Below, piece by piece: positions 1 through 6,989 of a DNA stretch of 7,044 nt. The notes under the pieces are model-generated. The model was not told the DNA's origin. It saw only the letters and a program-made list of their open reading frames with translations, and did no database searches. The translations under genes and the position numbers were made by a program. Position 1 is the stretch's first letter. Every line of letters begins with the position of its first letter. The stretch comes from DAIOHQ01 sp036744635 (GTDB taxonomy: Bacteria > Planctomycetota > Phycisphaerae > Tepidisphaerales > Tepidisphaeraceae), in assembly GCA_036744635.1 (NCBI GenBank), contig DAIOHQ010000250.1, positions 1-7,044 on the forward strand. The letters run 5' to 3'.

Positions 1-7
1 CATCCAT

Positions 8-23
8 CCGAATCCAGCCATAT
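8..23. repeat. Fragment of dispersed intergenic repeat (right-end motif)
   Basis: The 16-base motif CCGAATCCAGCCATAT at 8-23 recurs exactly at 6001-6016, where it closes a module of palindromes upstream of nuoG. Both copies lie outside genes. A chance 16-base match between two short intergenic regions of one 7-kb window is unlikely, so I read this as the end of a dispersed repeat whose remainder lies left of the window. No function is evident. Confidence 0.5.
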
Positions 24-83
24 TTTTCCCTGGCCGCCTGAAGCGTCACGCACCCGCGCGCCCTTGGCTGATCCGTGTCCCCG

Positions 84-111
84 TTGTTACTCTCGCCGTC
101 TCCATTATAAT
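84..111 (+). promoter_or_regulatory. Sigma-70-type promoter of lysC, near-leaderless
   Basis: A perfect -10 box TATAAT lies at 106-111 and a -35-like TTGTTA (4 of 6 to consensus) at 84-89, with a 16-bp spacer. Only 10 nt (112-121) separate the -10 box from the lysC ATG. Transcription would therefore be expected to start about 2-5 nt before the start codon, leaving no room for a Shine-Dalgarno site. None is seen. Confidence 0.6.
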
Positions 112-121
112 CCCGCATCCC

Positions 122-1348
<1,227 letters not shown>

Positions 1349-1367
1349 AGAGGCTGACGATTGAGAA

Positions 1368-1979
1368 TCACCCCCGCGGCCTGGCGGCCCCATTTTGCGG
1401 CAGGGGCACATGTGTTCCAATTTCCACCCCGCATTGGCTGCAATGCTCCTTAGACCCGCGCAGCTCCGCCCCGCACGCCGGGCAGCGCGGCCAATGCTCT
1501 TCGGGGTCGCCCTTGCGGGTGATGCTGATAAACCCATCGCTCTCCAGCACCGCCTCCTCGATCTCGTGCAGGTCATGCACGCCCTGTTTGCGCAGCAGCA
1601 CGCGCAGCTCGCGCACGCTGAGCAGCTCCTTCTTGAGATGATGGTGCAGCAGCACCCCGTGATGGATCAGCAGCGTCGGCCGGCCCTGGATGAAATTTTC
1701 CCAGTCCTTGGATCGATAGGTCAGCACGCTGAAGCCATAGCTGAGCAGGATGATCACCACGGCCAGGATGATGCCGCCGGTGATGGAGTTGTCCCCGCCG
1801 TTCATTGAGTTTTGCACGGCATTGCTGATCAAGAGCAGCGCGACGAACTGCGCCATCCCCATCTGCCCGATCTGCCGCTTGCCGCTGAGGCGCAGCAGCA
1901 TCAGGATGATCAGGTAAACAATCCCGCCGCGGATGACGAATTGCCACCAGGGGAAATCGGTATGCCACAGGTTATTCAT
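1368..1979 (-). CDS. DUF421 / YetF-family membrane protein with C-terminal zinc ribbon
   Basis: A 203-residue inner-membrane protein of the DUF421 (YetF/YcaP) family, whose biochemical role is not established. Three hydrophobic segments lie at about 13-30, 42-56 and 68-86. Between the first two is the family signature RLSGKRQIGQMGMAQFVALLL (around 30-50), followed by ISNAVQNSM. The soluble YetF-type alpha/beta domain runs about 90-158 (GRPTLLIHHG, then LRVLLRKQGVHDLHEIEEAVLE and DGFISI). Unusually, a tail of about 45 residues carries CPAC (166-169) and CSQC (180-183), a four-cysteine zinc-ribbon pattern not part of the core family. The ATG lies 12 bp after the stop of the upstream 98-residue gene and has no clear ribosome binding site, so the two are probably cotranscribed and translationally coupled. 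The stop faces lysC 19 bp away. Confidence 0.88.
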   Translation of the reverse strand: MNNLWHTDFPWWQFVIRGGIVYLIILMLLRLSGKRQIGQMGMAQFVALLLISNAVQNSMNGGDNSITGGIILAVVIILLSYGFSVLTYRSKDWENFIQGRPTLLIHHGVLLHHHLKKELLSVRELRVLLRKQGVHDLHEIEEAVLESDGFISITRKGDPEEHWPRCPACGAELRGSKEHCSQCGVEIGTHVPLPQNGAARPRG

Positions 1980-1991
1980 GGTGAAGACGGC

Positions 1992-2288
1992 CTAGTGCTC
2001 TTCTGGCTGCTCACATTGCTCGGGGCCGTCCTTGTCGCGCGGGTCGCCGGGGGGATAGTCGGCGAAATAGCAGAAGATCTTGCGCACGTAATCGACGCAG
2101 GGCATTTTCTCGAAGGTGTGAATGTGGGCGGCGTCGGCGCTGCCTTCGACTACGCCGGTATCGTCATCCCATTCGCTGACCTGCATGCCCGCCTTCTTCA
2201 ATTCTTCGACCGCCTCGCCGGTCTTGTCCTTCCACGCCTCGTCGATGATGACGACGATGTCGCAAATTTCCGCATCCTGGTGGTTCAT
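1992..2288 (-). CDS. Small acidic protein of unknown function, upstream of DUF421 gene
   Basis: A 98-residue protein I cannot assign to a named family. The first 70 residues read as a compact alpha/beta unit: a strand (IVVIID, 11-16), an amphipathic helix (TGEAVEELKKAG, 23-34), strands around MQVSEW and GVVEGS, then a helix and VDYVRKI. That beta-alpha-beta order with a Gly-rich turn resembles a ferredoxin-like fold, which is an inference. The tail after 78 is Pro/Asp/Glu-rich (PPGDPRDKDGPE) and looks disordered. Four cysteines (9, 64, 73, 92) are not spaced as a known metal motif. No signal peptide or membrane segment is seen. The gene has a good Shine-Dalgarno site at 2297-2302, and the DUF421 gene begins 12 bp after its stop, so it may be that protein's partner. 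It is likely a real gene because of the RBS, the operon spacing and protein-like composition. Confidence 0.72.
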   Translation of the reverse strand: MNHQDAEICDIVVIIDEAWKDKTGEAVEELKKAGMQVSEWDDDTGVVEGSADAAHIHTFEKMPCVDYVRKIFCYFADYPPGDPRDKDGPEQCEQPEEH

Positions 2289-2296
2289 GGCAATAT

Positions 2297-2302
2297 CCTT
2301 CC
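2297..2302 (-). promoter_or_regulatory. Ribosome binding site of the 98-residue gene
   Basis: On the minus strand GGAAGG lies 8 nt upstream of the ATG at 2288. It supports that start and the reality of this small gene. Confidence 0.65.
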
Positions 2303-2395
2303 GAATTGCGGTGGCTCATCAATATAGAACCACAGTATATCCTATTTGCCGGCGCAGGTATTGGATATAATTTCCGCCTGAGCACCTCGTACCGA

Positions 2396-2400
2396 AAGGG
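2396..2400 (+). promoter_or_regulatory. Ribosome binding site of the lipoprotein gene (decides a GTG start)
   Basis: AAGGG at 2396-2400 lies 6 nt before the GTG at 2407. Together with the signal peptide that follows directly, it fixes the non-ATG start. Confidence 0.65.
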
Positions 2401-2406
2401 ATCGCC

Positions 2407-3486
2407 GTGAAGAGATTTTCCCGCGCGCCATTTGGAATTGCCCTCGCCGGGGCCGTGCTGGCAGCTTGTTCGGCGTCCGGTCGGGGAGAACCACCGGCCA
2501 GCGCTCCGGCGAATGAGCTGTCGCTGGCACAGGGAAACGTGAATCTGGCCGTGCCGGAGGGCTGGCTGATCGAAGGACAGGGCGACAACGGACTGTCGGC
2601 CGCATGCCGCAATGCCGACAACAGCGCGAGCCTGACGATCGTGATCGCGCCCCAGAAATATGATTCCGCGCCCGGCGAGCAGGTGAAAAAGCAGGTCTCG
2701 GAGAAGGTCATCGCGGGGTTGAAAGAGGGATACAAGAAATTCCATGCCAAGACTTTGATCGAGCCCCACATCGAGAAGGCGGAGGGATTCTGGCTGCGCA
2801 TCCACGATGCCTACAAGGTGGAGGACAACGCCGTCGAGCAGTTGCATTTGTATCGGCTGGTGGGCGAGCGGCTTGTGCAACTGACGCTGGTGGTGAAGAG
2901 CGATGATGCCAAGGTGGTCGAGCCGACCATGCACGCGGCCGAGACCATGCTGGCGCAGGCCGCGCCGAGCAAGACCGATGCGCCCGTGAACGGTGATTCG
3001 CCAAAGCCCTCCGCGCCCGCGCCCAAGCCGCAAACCCTGAGCAAGGCGCACGTGGTGTTGACCGCCCCGGCGGGATGGAAGCAGGAGCTGGCCGACAACG
3101 CTTCCGGCATCATCGCCACCTTTCGCGACGCCAAAGACTCGACCAACCTGATCACCGTCGCGGCCCGGCCGATTCCCGATGAGGCGAAGAAGGACCCCAA
3201 GTTGCGCGATGCGGTGGTGCAGAAAATGGTGGCGGGGGAAAAGCCGGTCTTCAAGATGGCCGGGGCCAAGCCGCTGAGCAAGCCGCAGGTGGTGGAGGAT
3301 TCCCATTTCCTGCGCAAGCTGCGGATTCCCTACCAGGTGGAGGAGACCAGGTTCGTGGTCAGCAGCCGGATGGTGCTGGTGGGGGACACGTTGCTCAGCA
3401 TCACCTCGGTGGCGCTGGACGACGTCGCGGACAAGGTCGAATCTCTTGCCGACGCGGTGGGAACAGGTGCGGCGGCAAGCAAATGA
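2407..3486 (+). CDS. Predicted lipoprotein with two tandem PsbP/DUF1795-like domains
   Basis: A 359-residue exported protein starting with GTG. Residues 1-21 form a lipoprotein signal: basic MKRFSR, a hydrophobic stretch, then lipobox LAAC (18-21), with Cys21 the predicted lipidation site. A short Ser/Gly/Pro linker follows. Two related domains come next: repeat 1 at about 44-182, beginning around NLAVPEGW, and repeat 2 at about 213-350, beginning around VLTAPAGW. Both contain a strand-rich start, a charged helical middle and a closing segment with an aromatic or hydrophobic sheet then a short helix (EPTMHAAETML versus ADKVESLADAV). They are joined by a Pro/Ala/Lys-rich linker (about 183-210). 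The opening P-x-GW pattern and overall order recall the PsbP-like / DUF1795 (DcrB) alpha/beta fold; that match is my inference and no function follows from it. The gene stands alone, with its own -10 box and RBS, and converges on the next minus-strand gene 22 bp away. Confidence 0.85.
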   Translation: MKRFSRAPFGIALAGAVLAACSASGRGEPPASAPANELSLAQGNVNLAVPEGWLIEGQGDNGLSAACRNADNSASLTIVIAPQKYDSAPGEQVKKQVSEKVIAGLKEGYKKFHAKTLIEPHIEKAEGFWLRIHDAYKVEDNAVEQLHLYRLVGERLVQLTLVVKSDDAKVVEPTMHAAETMLAQAAPSKTDAPVNGDSPKPSAPAPKPQTLSKAHVVLTAPAGWKQELADNASGIIATFRDAKDSTNLITVAARPIPDEAKKDPKLRDAVVQKMVAGEKPVFKMAGAKPLSKPQVVEDSHFLRKLRIPYQVEETRFVVSSRMVLVGDTLLSITSVALDDVADKVESLADAVGTGAAASK

Positions 3487-3508
3487 CGATGAAACCGGCG
3501 CGATTGTC

Positions 3509-4189
3509 TCAGGGCGCTGTGGCGGGCTGCGACGCGGGGAACTTCTTGGAAACCTTGGCGGTCGCGGCGATCACTTTTTCCCGCCGGGCGGTTTGGGCAT
3601 CGGTGACGAGCTTGTACTTGCCGGCGCGGATTTCTTCGGCCAGCTCAGTGTAGGCGCCGGTTTGGGCGTCGATCCAGGCGGTCTGGCGCGGGACGTTCTT
3701 GAGGGTGCGAGAGGGGTCGATCTTCCACTCCTCATCCTTCTTGACGAGGTAAAACGAAAGCGATCCAGCGCGAACCGTGGCGTTGTCACCGTCGATGGTG
3801 GCCTGCGCTTTGGAGAGCTTGGCGACCTCGCCGCTGAAAATGTTTCCAAATCCAAGACCGGAAAAACCGTCCGGGCCGAATTTTTCCGTGGCGGCGCCGC
3901 GCAGCGTCGCCAGAGCGGCCGCCATCTTCGCGTAGGCATCCACCAGCAGCTCTTCTTCATCGGTGTCGGCGTAATAGGCCTTGCGCACTTCGGCGGCATC
4001 ACCCATGCCCATGGCGATGGCGTTCTGCATGAGTGCGCGAACCGGTGTGGAGCGGACCCCGGCCGGGGCGGTGGCCGGCTGAGATGCGGGTTGTGAGGAA
4101 GGCGGTGGAGTATCCGCAACCGCGAACGCGCAGGGCAGAAGCAGCACACCCAGCGCAGCAGCGATGATGGAATGAGCTGCTCGACCCAT
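3509..4189 (-). CDS. Exported protein of unknown function, coupled to nuoG
   Basis: A 226-residue protein from the ATG at 4189; an immediately preceding GTG at 4192 would add one residue. The N-terminus is a signal peptide (MGRAAHS, then a hydrophobic stretch) with likely cleavage after AFAVA, so the product is periplasmic or cell-wall associated. A low-complexity linker SQPASQPATAP (about 32-42) follows, and nearly the same string, ASQPATAP, forms the C-terminus. Between them is a mostly helical first half and a strand segment ending in FYLVKKDEEWKIDPS (around 146-160), reminiscent of the last strands of NTF2-like / SnoaL-type domains. I do not recognise a specific family. The start overlaps the nuoG stop (minus strand GTGATG contains the TGA), so it is translated from the nuoG transcript. 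Any role in complex I is unproven; the pairing may be incidental. Confidence 0.8.
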   Translation of the reverse strand: MGRAAHSIIAAALGVLLLPCAFAVADTPPPSSQPASQPATAPAGVRSTPVRALMQNAIAMGMGDAAEVRKAYYADTDEEELLVDAYAKMAAALATLRGAATEKFGPDGFSGLGFGNIFSGEVAKLSKAQATIDGDNATVRAGSLSFYLVKKDEEWKIDPSRTLKNVPRQTAWIDAQTGAYTELAEEIRAGKYKLVTDAQTARREKVIAATAKVSKKFPASQPATAP

Positions 4190-5790
4190 CACAGTTCCAC
4201 GAATTCAAATGCCGGCTCGGCCGCGTTTTCGCTGGGAATTTGCACGGCGGCGAAGGGTTCGCCCATTTCCCGGCGAATGGCCGCGGCATTGTACAGCCCC
4301 GGCCGGCCGAGAATCGACAGATACACATCGCCTTCGCGCCGCGCCCCCTCCGGCGGCGGGACGGCCGCGGAAAAGTGCTGCAGCTTGCCCTGGAAATTTT
4401 CCCACGTGCCATCCTTCTCCGCGAAGGAAGCGGCGGGAAGCAGAATCTCCGCGGCATCGGTCAGCGCGCTCGGCAAGACATCCTGCACCACGCGGAAGCC
4501 GCGCTTCAGCAATGCCGGCTGCTCCTTGGGCAGCCAGTTGCTGCCATAGCCGCCGACGATCCACCCGCCTTTGAGCTTCTTGAGGGCCGGCGTGGCGCTG
4601 GCGGTGAATTCGTCAAACGTTGCGCTGGCGCCACCCAGAAGGTTCATCACCCGGCGGATGCCGGCGGCATTGGGAACCTTTTCGCCCTTGATTGTGAAGG
4701 TCTGCTTGCCGGTCAGATAATTCTTGAACGTCTCATCGGGTCCGGCCGTTGGCACCGGCCCGAGCACAAGCACCGCCTGCGCATCGATCGAGCGGATCAC
4801 CTGCCCCAGCAGCCACGCCTCCTCGCACGCCATCATCGGGCTCATCATCGCGTAGAGCGACCCGGGGCCATTGACGGCCACCAGTGCCTTCAGGCCGCTG
4901 ACTGCCTCCTGCACCGCATTGGCGTAAGCAGTATCCACCTGCGTTCCATACTGCACCCGCCGGGCCTGCGTCAGCCGTTTTTCATCGTGGACGAACTTCC
5001 AGGAATAGCGGGTGTCATCGTTGATCCACCATTGATTCACTTCCGCGTTATAGCGCGGCTTGATGCGGTAGATCTTGCCTTCGTTCTGATCGAGATAGAT
5101 GTTCTCCCCGCCGGAATCGGCCGGCGAAATCGACGGCACGCTCTTGAGCAGCCACACCCGCTGCTTGAAGAGAAAATCCTTGTCCAGTAGCGCGCCCACC
5201 GGGCACAAATCGACCACGTTCCCCGCCAGCTTGTTGTTGCACGGCCTGCCGGGGAAGCAGTCGATTTCCTCCTTGTGTCCCCGCCCGTCGACGTACAACT
5301 CGCTGGTGCCGGAAACCTCGCGGGTGAAGCGCACGCAGCGCGTACACATGATGCAGCGGTCGTTGTAGAGGACGATGTTCTCGCCAACATCCTTCTTGGG
5401 CTTCTTGGCCTTGTCCTCCTCGAAGCGCGACTGGCTGCGGCCATATTCGTAGGAATAATCCTGCAGAAAGCACTCGCCGGCCTGATCGCACACCGGGCAA
5501 TCGAGCGGGTGGTTGATCAGCAGGTATTCCATCACCTGCTTCTGATTCGCGATGGCCTTGGGAGACTTGGCGCGCACCACCATCCCATCCCGCACCGGCG
5601 TCTGGCAGGCCGGCACCAGCTTGGGAATGCCTTCCACTTCCACCAGGCAGATGCGGCAGGAGGCGACGATGGACAGGCCGGGATGGTAGCAATATTGCGG
5701 GATGGCGATGCCGGCGTCATTACACGCCTGCAGCACCATCTGGCGATCCTTGCACTCGATCGTTTTTCCGTCAACGGTAATCTTTGGCAT
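4189..5790 (-). CDS. nuoG: NADH-quinone oxidoreductase subunit G (NuoG/Nqo3-type), short form
   Basis: The iron-sulfur subunit of complex I that carries electrons from NuoE/F toward the quinone. Numbered from the ATG at 5790 (533 residues): the 2Fe-2S N1b ligands are C34, C45, C48 and C62; the His-Cys3 cluster N5 ligands are H94, C98, C101 and C107; the 4Fe-4S N4 ligands are C146, C149, C152 and C196 (in DLCPVGAL). The N7 site of some bacterial NuoG proteins is lost: the CxxCxxxC positions read S222, D225 and E229. A degenerate molybdopterin-oxidoreductase domain follows and is short (533 versus about 900 residues in E. coli), but it keeps the typical end DAAEILLPAASFAEKDGTWEN. The open frame extends 32 codons further upstream to an ATG at 5886, but those codons lie in the promoter and a repeat palindrome and lack homology, so I choose 5790. 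No other nuo gene is visible, so this subunit is encoded away from, or at the edge of, its operon. Confidence 0.94.
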   Translation of the reverse strand: MPKITVDGKTIECKDRQMVLQACNDAGIAIPQYCYHPGLSIVASCRICLVEVEGIPKLVPACQTPVRDGMVVRAKSPKAIANQKQVMEYLLINHPLDCPVCDQAGECFLQDYSYEYGRSQSRFEEDKAKKPKKDVGENIVLYNDRCIMCTRCVRFTREVSGTSELYVDGRGHKEEIDCFPGRPCNNKLAGNVVDLCPVGALLDKDFLFKQRVWLLKSVPSISPADSGGENIYLDQNEGKIYRIKPRYNAEVNQWWINDDTRYSWKFVHDEKRLTQARRVQYGTQVDTAYANAVQEAVSGLKALVAVNGPGSLYAMMSPMMACEEAWLLGQVIRSIDAQAVLVLGPVPTAGPDETFKNYLTGKQTFTIKGEKVPNAAGIRRVMNLLGGASATFDEFTASATPALKKLKGGWIVGGYGSNWLPKEQPALLKRGFRVVQDVLPSALTDAAEILLPAASFAEKDGTWENFQGKLQHFSAAVPPPEGARREGDVYLSILGRPGLYNAAAIRREMGEPFAAVQIPSENAAEPAFEFVEL

Positions 5791-5800
5791 AAGACCCGGA

Positions 5801-5829
5801 ATCATAGTAAAGCGGGCGCGAGTTGCCAA
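5801..5829 (-). promoter_or_regulatory. Sigma-70-type promoter of nuoG, near-leaderless
   Basis: On the minus strand, -35 TTGGCA (5824-5829, 5 of 6 to consensus) and -10 TATGAT (5801-5806, 5 of 6) are separated by exactly 17 bp. Ten nucleotides then lead to the ATG at 5790, the same spacing as at lysC. The transcript would begin about 3 nt before the ATG. This also excludes the upstream in-frame ATGs at 5805 and 5886 from the message. Confidence 0.65.
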
Positions 5830-5865
5830 TGAGTCCGAAGGAATCAGGCGCCGATGCATGATGGT

Positions 5866-5883
5866 GCGGACATTCCTGTCTGC
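5866..5883. repeat. Stem-loop, palindrome copy 1
   Basis: Arms GCGGACA (5866-5872) and TGTCTGC (5877-5883) flank a TTCC loop. They pair over 7 bp with one G-U in RNA. This is a variant of the perfect copy at 5949-5968. Confidence 0.6.
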
Positions 5884-5897
5884 CATGGCCGTTTAGC

Positions 5898-5915
5898 CCG
5901 CTCGCTTGCGAGCGG
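5898..5915. repeat. GC-rich stem-loop inside the repeat module
   Basis: Arms CCGCTCGC (5898-5905) and GCGAGCGG (5908-5915) are perfect 8-bp inverted repeats around a TT centre. No T-run follows on either strand, so it is not a standard intrinsic terminator. Confidence 0.6.
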
Positions 5916-5948
5916 CGGTTCTGCAGGGCGTGTACTCAATCCTGGTGG

Positions 5949-5968
5949 GGCAGACATTCTTGTCTGCC
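5949..5968. repeat. Stem-loop, palindrome copy 2
   Basis: Arms GGCAGACA (5949-5956) and TGTCTGCC (5961-5968) are a perfect 8-bp inverted repeat around loop TTCT. No T-run follows. Confidence 0.65.
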
Positions 5969-6161
5969 ATCGCGGATGAGCGGCGGGTGTACTCACCTGC
6001 CCGAATCCAGCCATATCTCCTCAACCCCAAGCTGACGAATTGACGACGTTTTTGCGCTGCCTGTCCGAAGCAGTCGGACGTAAGGTGGTGATCGAAGGCG
6101 GGGGGCCGGGAACGCGCTGATAAGAACACAAGTTATTAGGAGTTGTGAGGCCAGCGCCAGT

Positions 6162-6989
6162 TCAGCAGCGAATTTGCCGCAGCAGGTCAGCATGAGCGGT
6201 CGGCGCGGCGGCAAGAAAGGGGACTTTGGCGCCTTGGTATTTCTGCAGGTTGAAGGGAAAGATGGGTTTGCCTTCCAGATCGGTAAGCAACCCCCCGGCC
6301 TCCAGCACGATGGCCGCGGGCGCCGCGATGTCCCACAGTTTTCCGTTGACGGTAACCGCGCCGTGCGCGACGCCGGCGGCGACTTGCACCGCCTCCAGGG
6401 CGGCGCTGCCGAGCATGCGGATTTTCCAGTTGGTCTGGCCAATCCAGCGGGCGGCGTATTGCGGGCAGCGGCCCTGCTTGTCGATCAGGTTGCTCGTCAA
6501 CATCAACATGGATGAATCGCCTAGCGGCGTGGGCAAGGCCGACAGCGGCTTGGCGCCGCGCCAGGCGCCGTGCCCTTTGGCCGCGGAATAGGCCTCATCA
6601 CGGGTCACGTCGTGTACCACGCCCAACACCGGCATGCCGCGCTCCAGCAATCCGATGCAGACCGCGAACGCTCCCAGGCCGGCGATGAAATTGTTGGTGC
6701 CGTCGATGGGGTCGATCACCCACACCCGCCCAAGCGCGTCCGGGCAGTCAAAGGTAATTGCGTCGCCCGATTCGTTTTCTTCGCCGATGATGCCGTCCCC
6801 GGGAAAGCGCTGCCGCAGGCCGGCGACGATGAAGCGCTGGCTGGCGCGGTCGGCGTCGGTGACGGCTTCTTCGCTGGCGGCGCTATGGGTCTTGGTGAGG
6901 CGTTCGACCTTGCCATAGTGATCAAGAACGATCCGCGCCGCGCCGCGGGCAAGCTCGATGGCGAACTGCAGCTCCTGCACAAGAGTCAT
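6162..6989 (-). CDS. Inositol monophosphatase-family phosphatase
   Basis: A 275-residue, Mg2+-dependent small-molecule phosphatase, cytosolic, of normal family length. Metal-site motifs are all present: VTDAD (43-47), GEEN (69-72, with E70/E71), the family signature DPIDGTNNF (93-101) and the second signature LWDIAAPAAI (218-227, with D220). The N-terminal helix LQFAIELARGAARIVLDHYG is typical. The substrate cannot be read from sequence: members act on inositol phosphate, histidinol phosphate, 3'-phosphoadenosine 5'-phosphate (CysQ type) or fructose bisphosphate. The LAREAAxxxL..Y-like start and WVIDPIDGTNNF context resemble inositol- or histidinol-phosphate members, which is weak evidence. 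The ATG has no clear Shine-Dalgarno site. An open frame from the right edge ends in a TGA that overlaps it (ATGA), so it could be coupled to an upstream gene outside the window. No convincing terminator follows. Confidence 0.92.
   Translation of the reverse strand: MTLVQELQFAIELARGAARIVLDHYGKVERLTKTHSAASEEAVTDADRASQRFIVAGLRQRFPGDGIIGEENESGDAITFDCPDALGRVWVIDPIDGTNNFIAGLGAFAVCIGLLERGMPVLGVVHDVTRDEAYSAAKGHGAWRGAKPLSALPTPLGDSSMLMLTSNLIDKQGRCPQYAARWIGQTNWKIRMLGSAALEAVQVAAGVAHGAVTVNGKLWDIAAPAAIVLEAGGLLTDLEGKPIFPFNLQKYQGAKVPFLAAAPTAHADLLRQIRC

Larger units (their letters stand above)
2289..2406. promoter_or_regulatory. AT-rich divergent promoter region
   Basis: This 118-bp gap separates two divergent genes and is visibly richer in A/T than its surroundings. 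On the plus strand TATAAT at 2366-2371 is a perfect -10 box about 35 nt before the lipoprotein start; only weak -35 candidates (TATTTG at 2343-2348, TTTGCC at 2345-2350) precede it. On the minus strand TATACT (2334-2339) and TATATT (2321-2326) are -10 candidates for the 98-residue/DUF421 unit, again without a good -35. No clear operator palindrome is seen. Confidence 0.45.
5865..6016. repeat. Composite intergenic repeat: tandem REP-like modules
   Basis: Two related modules lie head to tail, 84 bp apart at their left ends. Each runs from a GACA-TTCY-TGTC hairpin followed by TGCCAT, through GAGCGGCGG (5910-5918; 5978-5986), to GTGTACTCA (5930-5938; 5987-5995). Module 1 has an extra GC hairpin and about 11 additional bases. 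The block ends with a 16-base motif (6001-6016) repeated exactly at 8-23. The combination of stem-loops, modular repetition and intergenic placement is that of REP/MITE-like dispersed elements. No transposase is nearby. The rest of the 371-bp gene-free stretch is the nuoG promoter (5791-5829) and 6017-6161, where I see only a weak orphan reading frame. Confidence 0.6.

Noticed and set aside
2164..3306. A 380-codon open frame on the minus strand across the lipoprotein gene
   Set aside because: It is antisense to a gene with a signal peptide, lipobox, RBS and duplicated domain. The frame has low-complexity Arg/Gly/His-rich composition typical of GC-rich shadows.
4240..5190. A 316-codon open frame on the plus strand
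   Set aside because: It is antisense to the well-supported nuoG and its Arg/His/Ala-rich translation resembles no protein family.
5865..6016. Possible CRISPR array
   Set aside because: There are only two imperfect modules with palindromes of different types and no regularly spaced identical repeats or unique spacers; no cas gene is present.
6063..6079. Hairpin GTCCGA-AGCAG-TCGGAC as terminator of the phosphatase gene
   Set aside because: On the phosphatase strand the stem is followed by A-rich, not T-rich, sequence and lies about 80 bp past the stop.
5893..6129. A 78-codon minus-strand frame including MADKNVCPT
   Set aside because: It is made largely of the palindromic repeat module, with no RBS or family resemblance; best read as repeat sequence rather than a gene.
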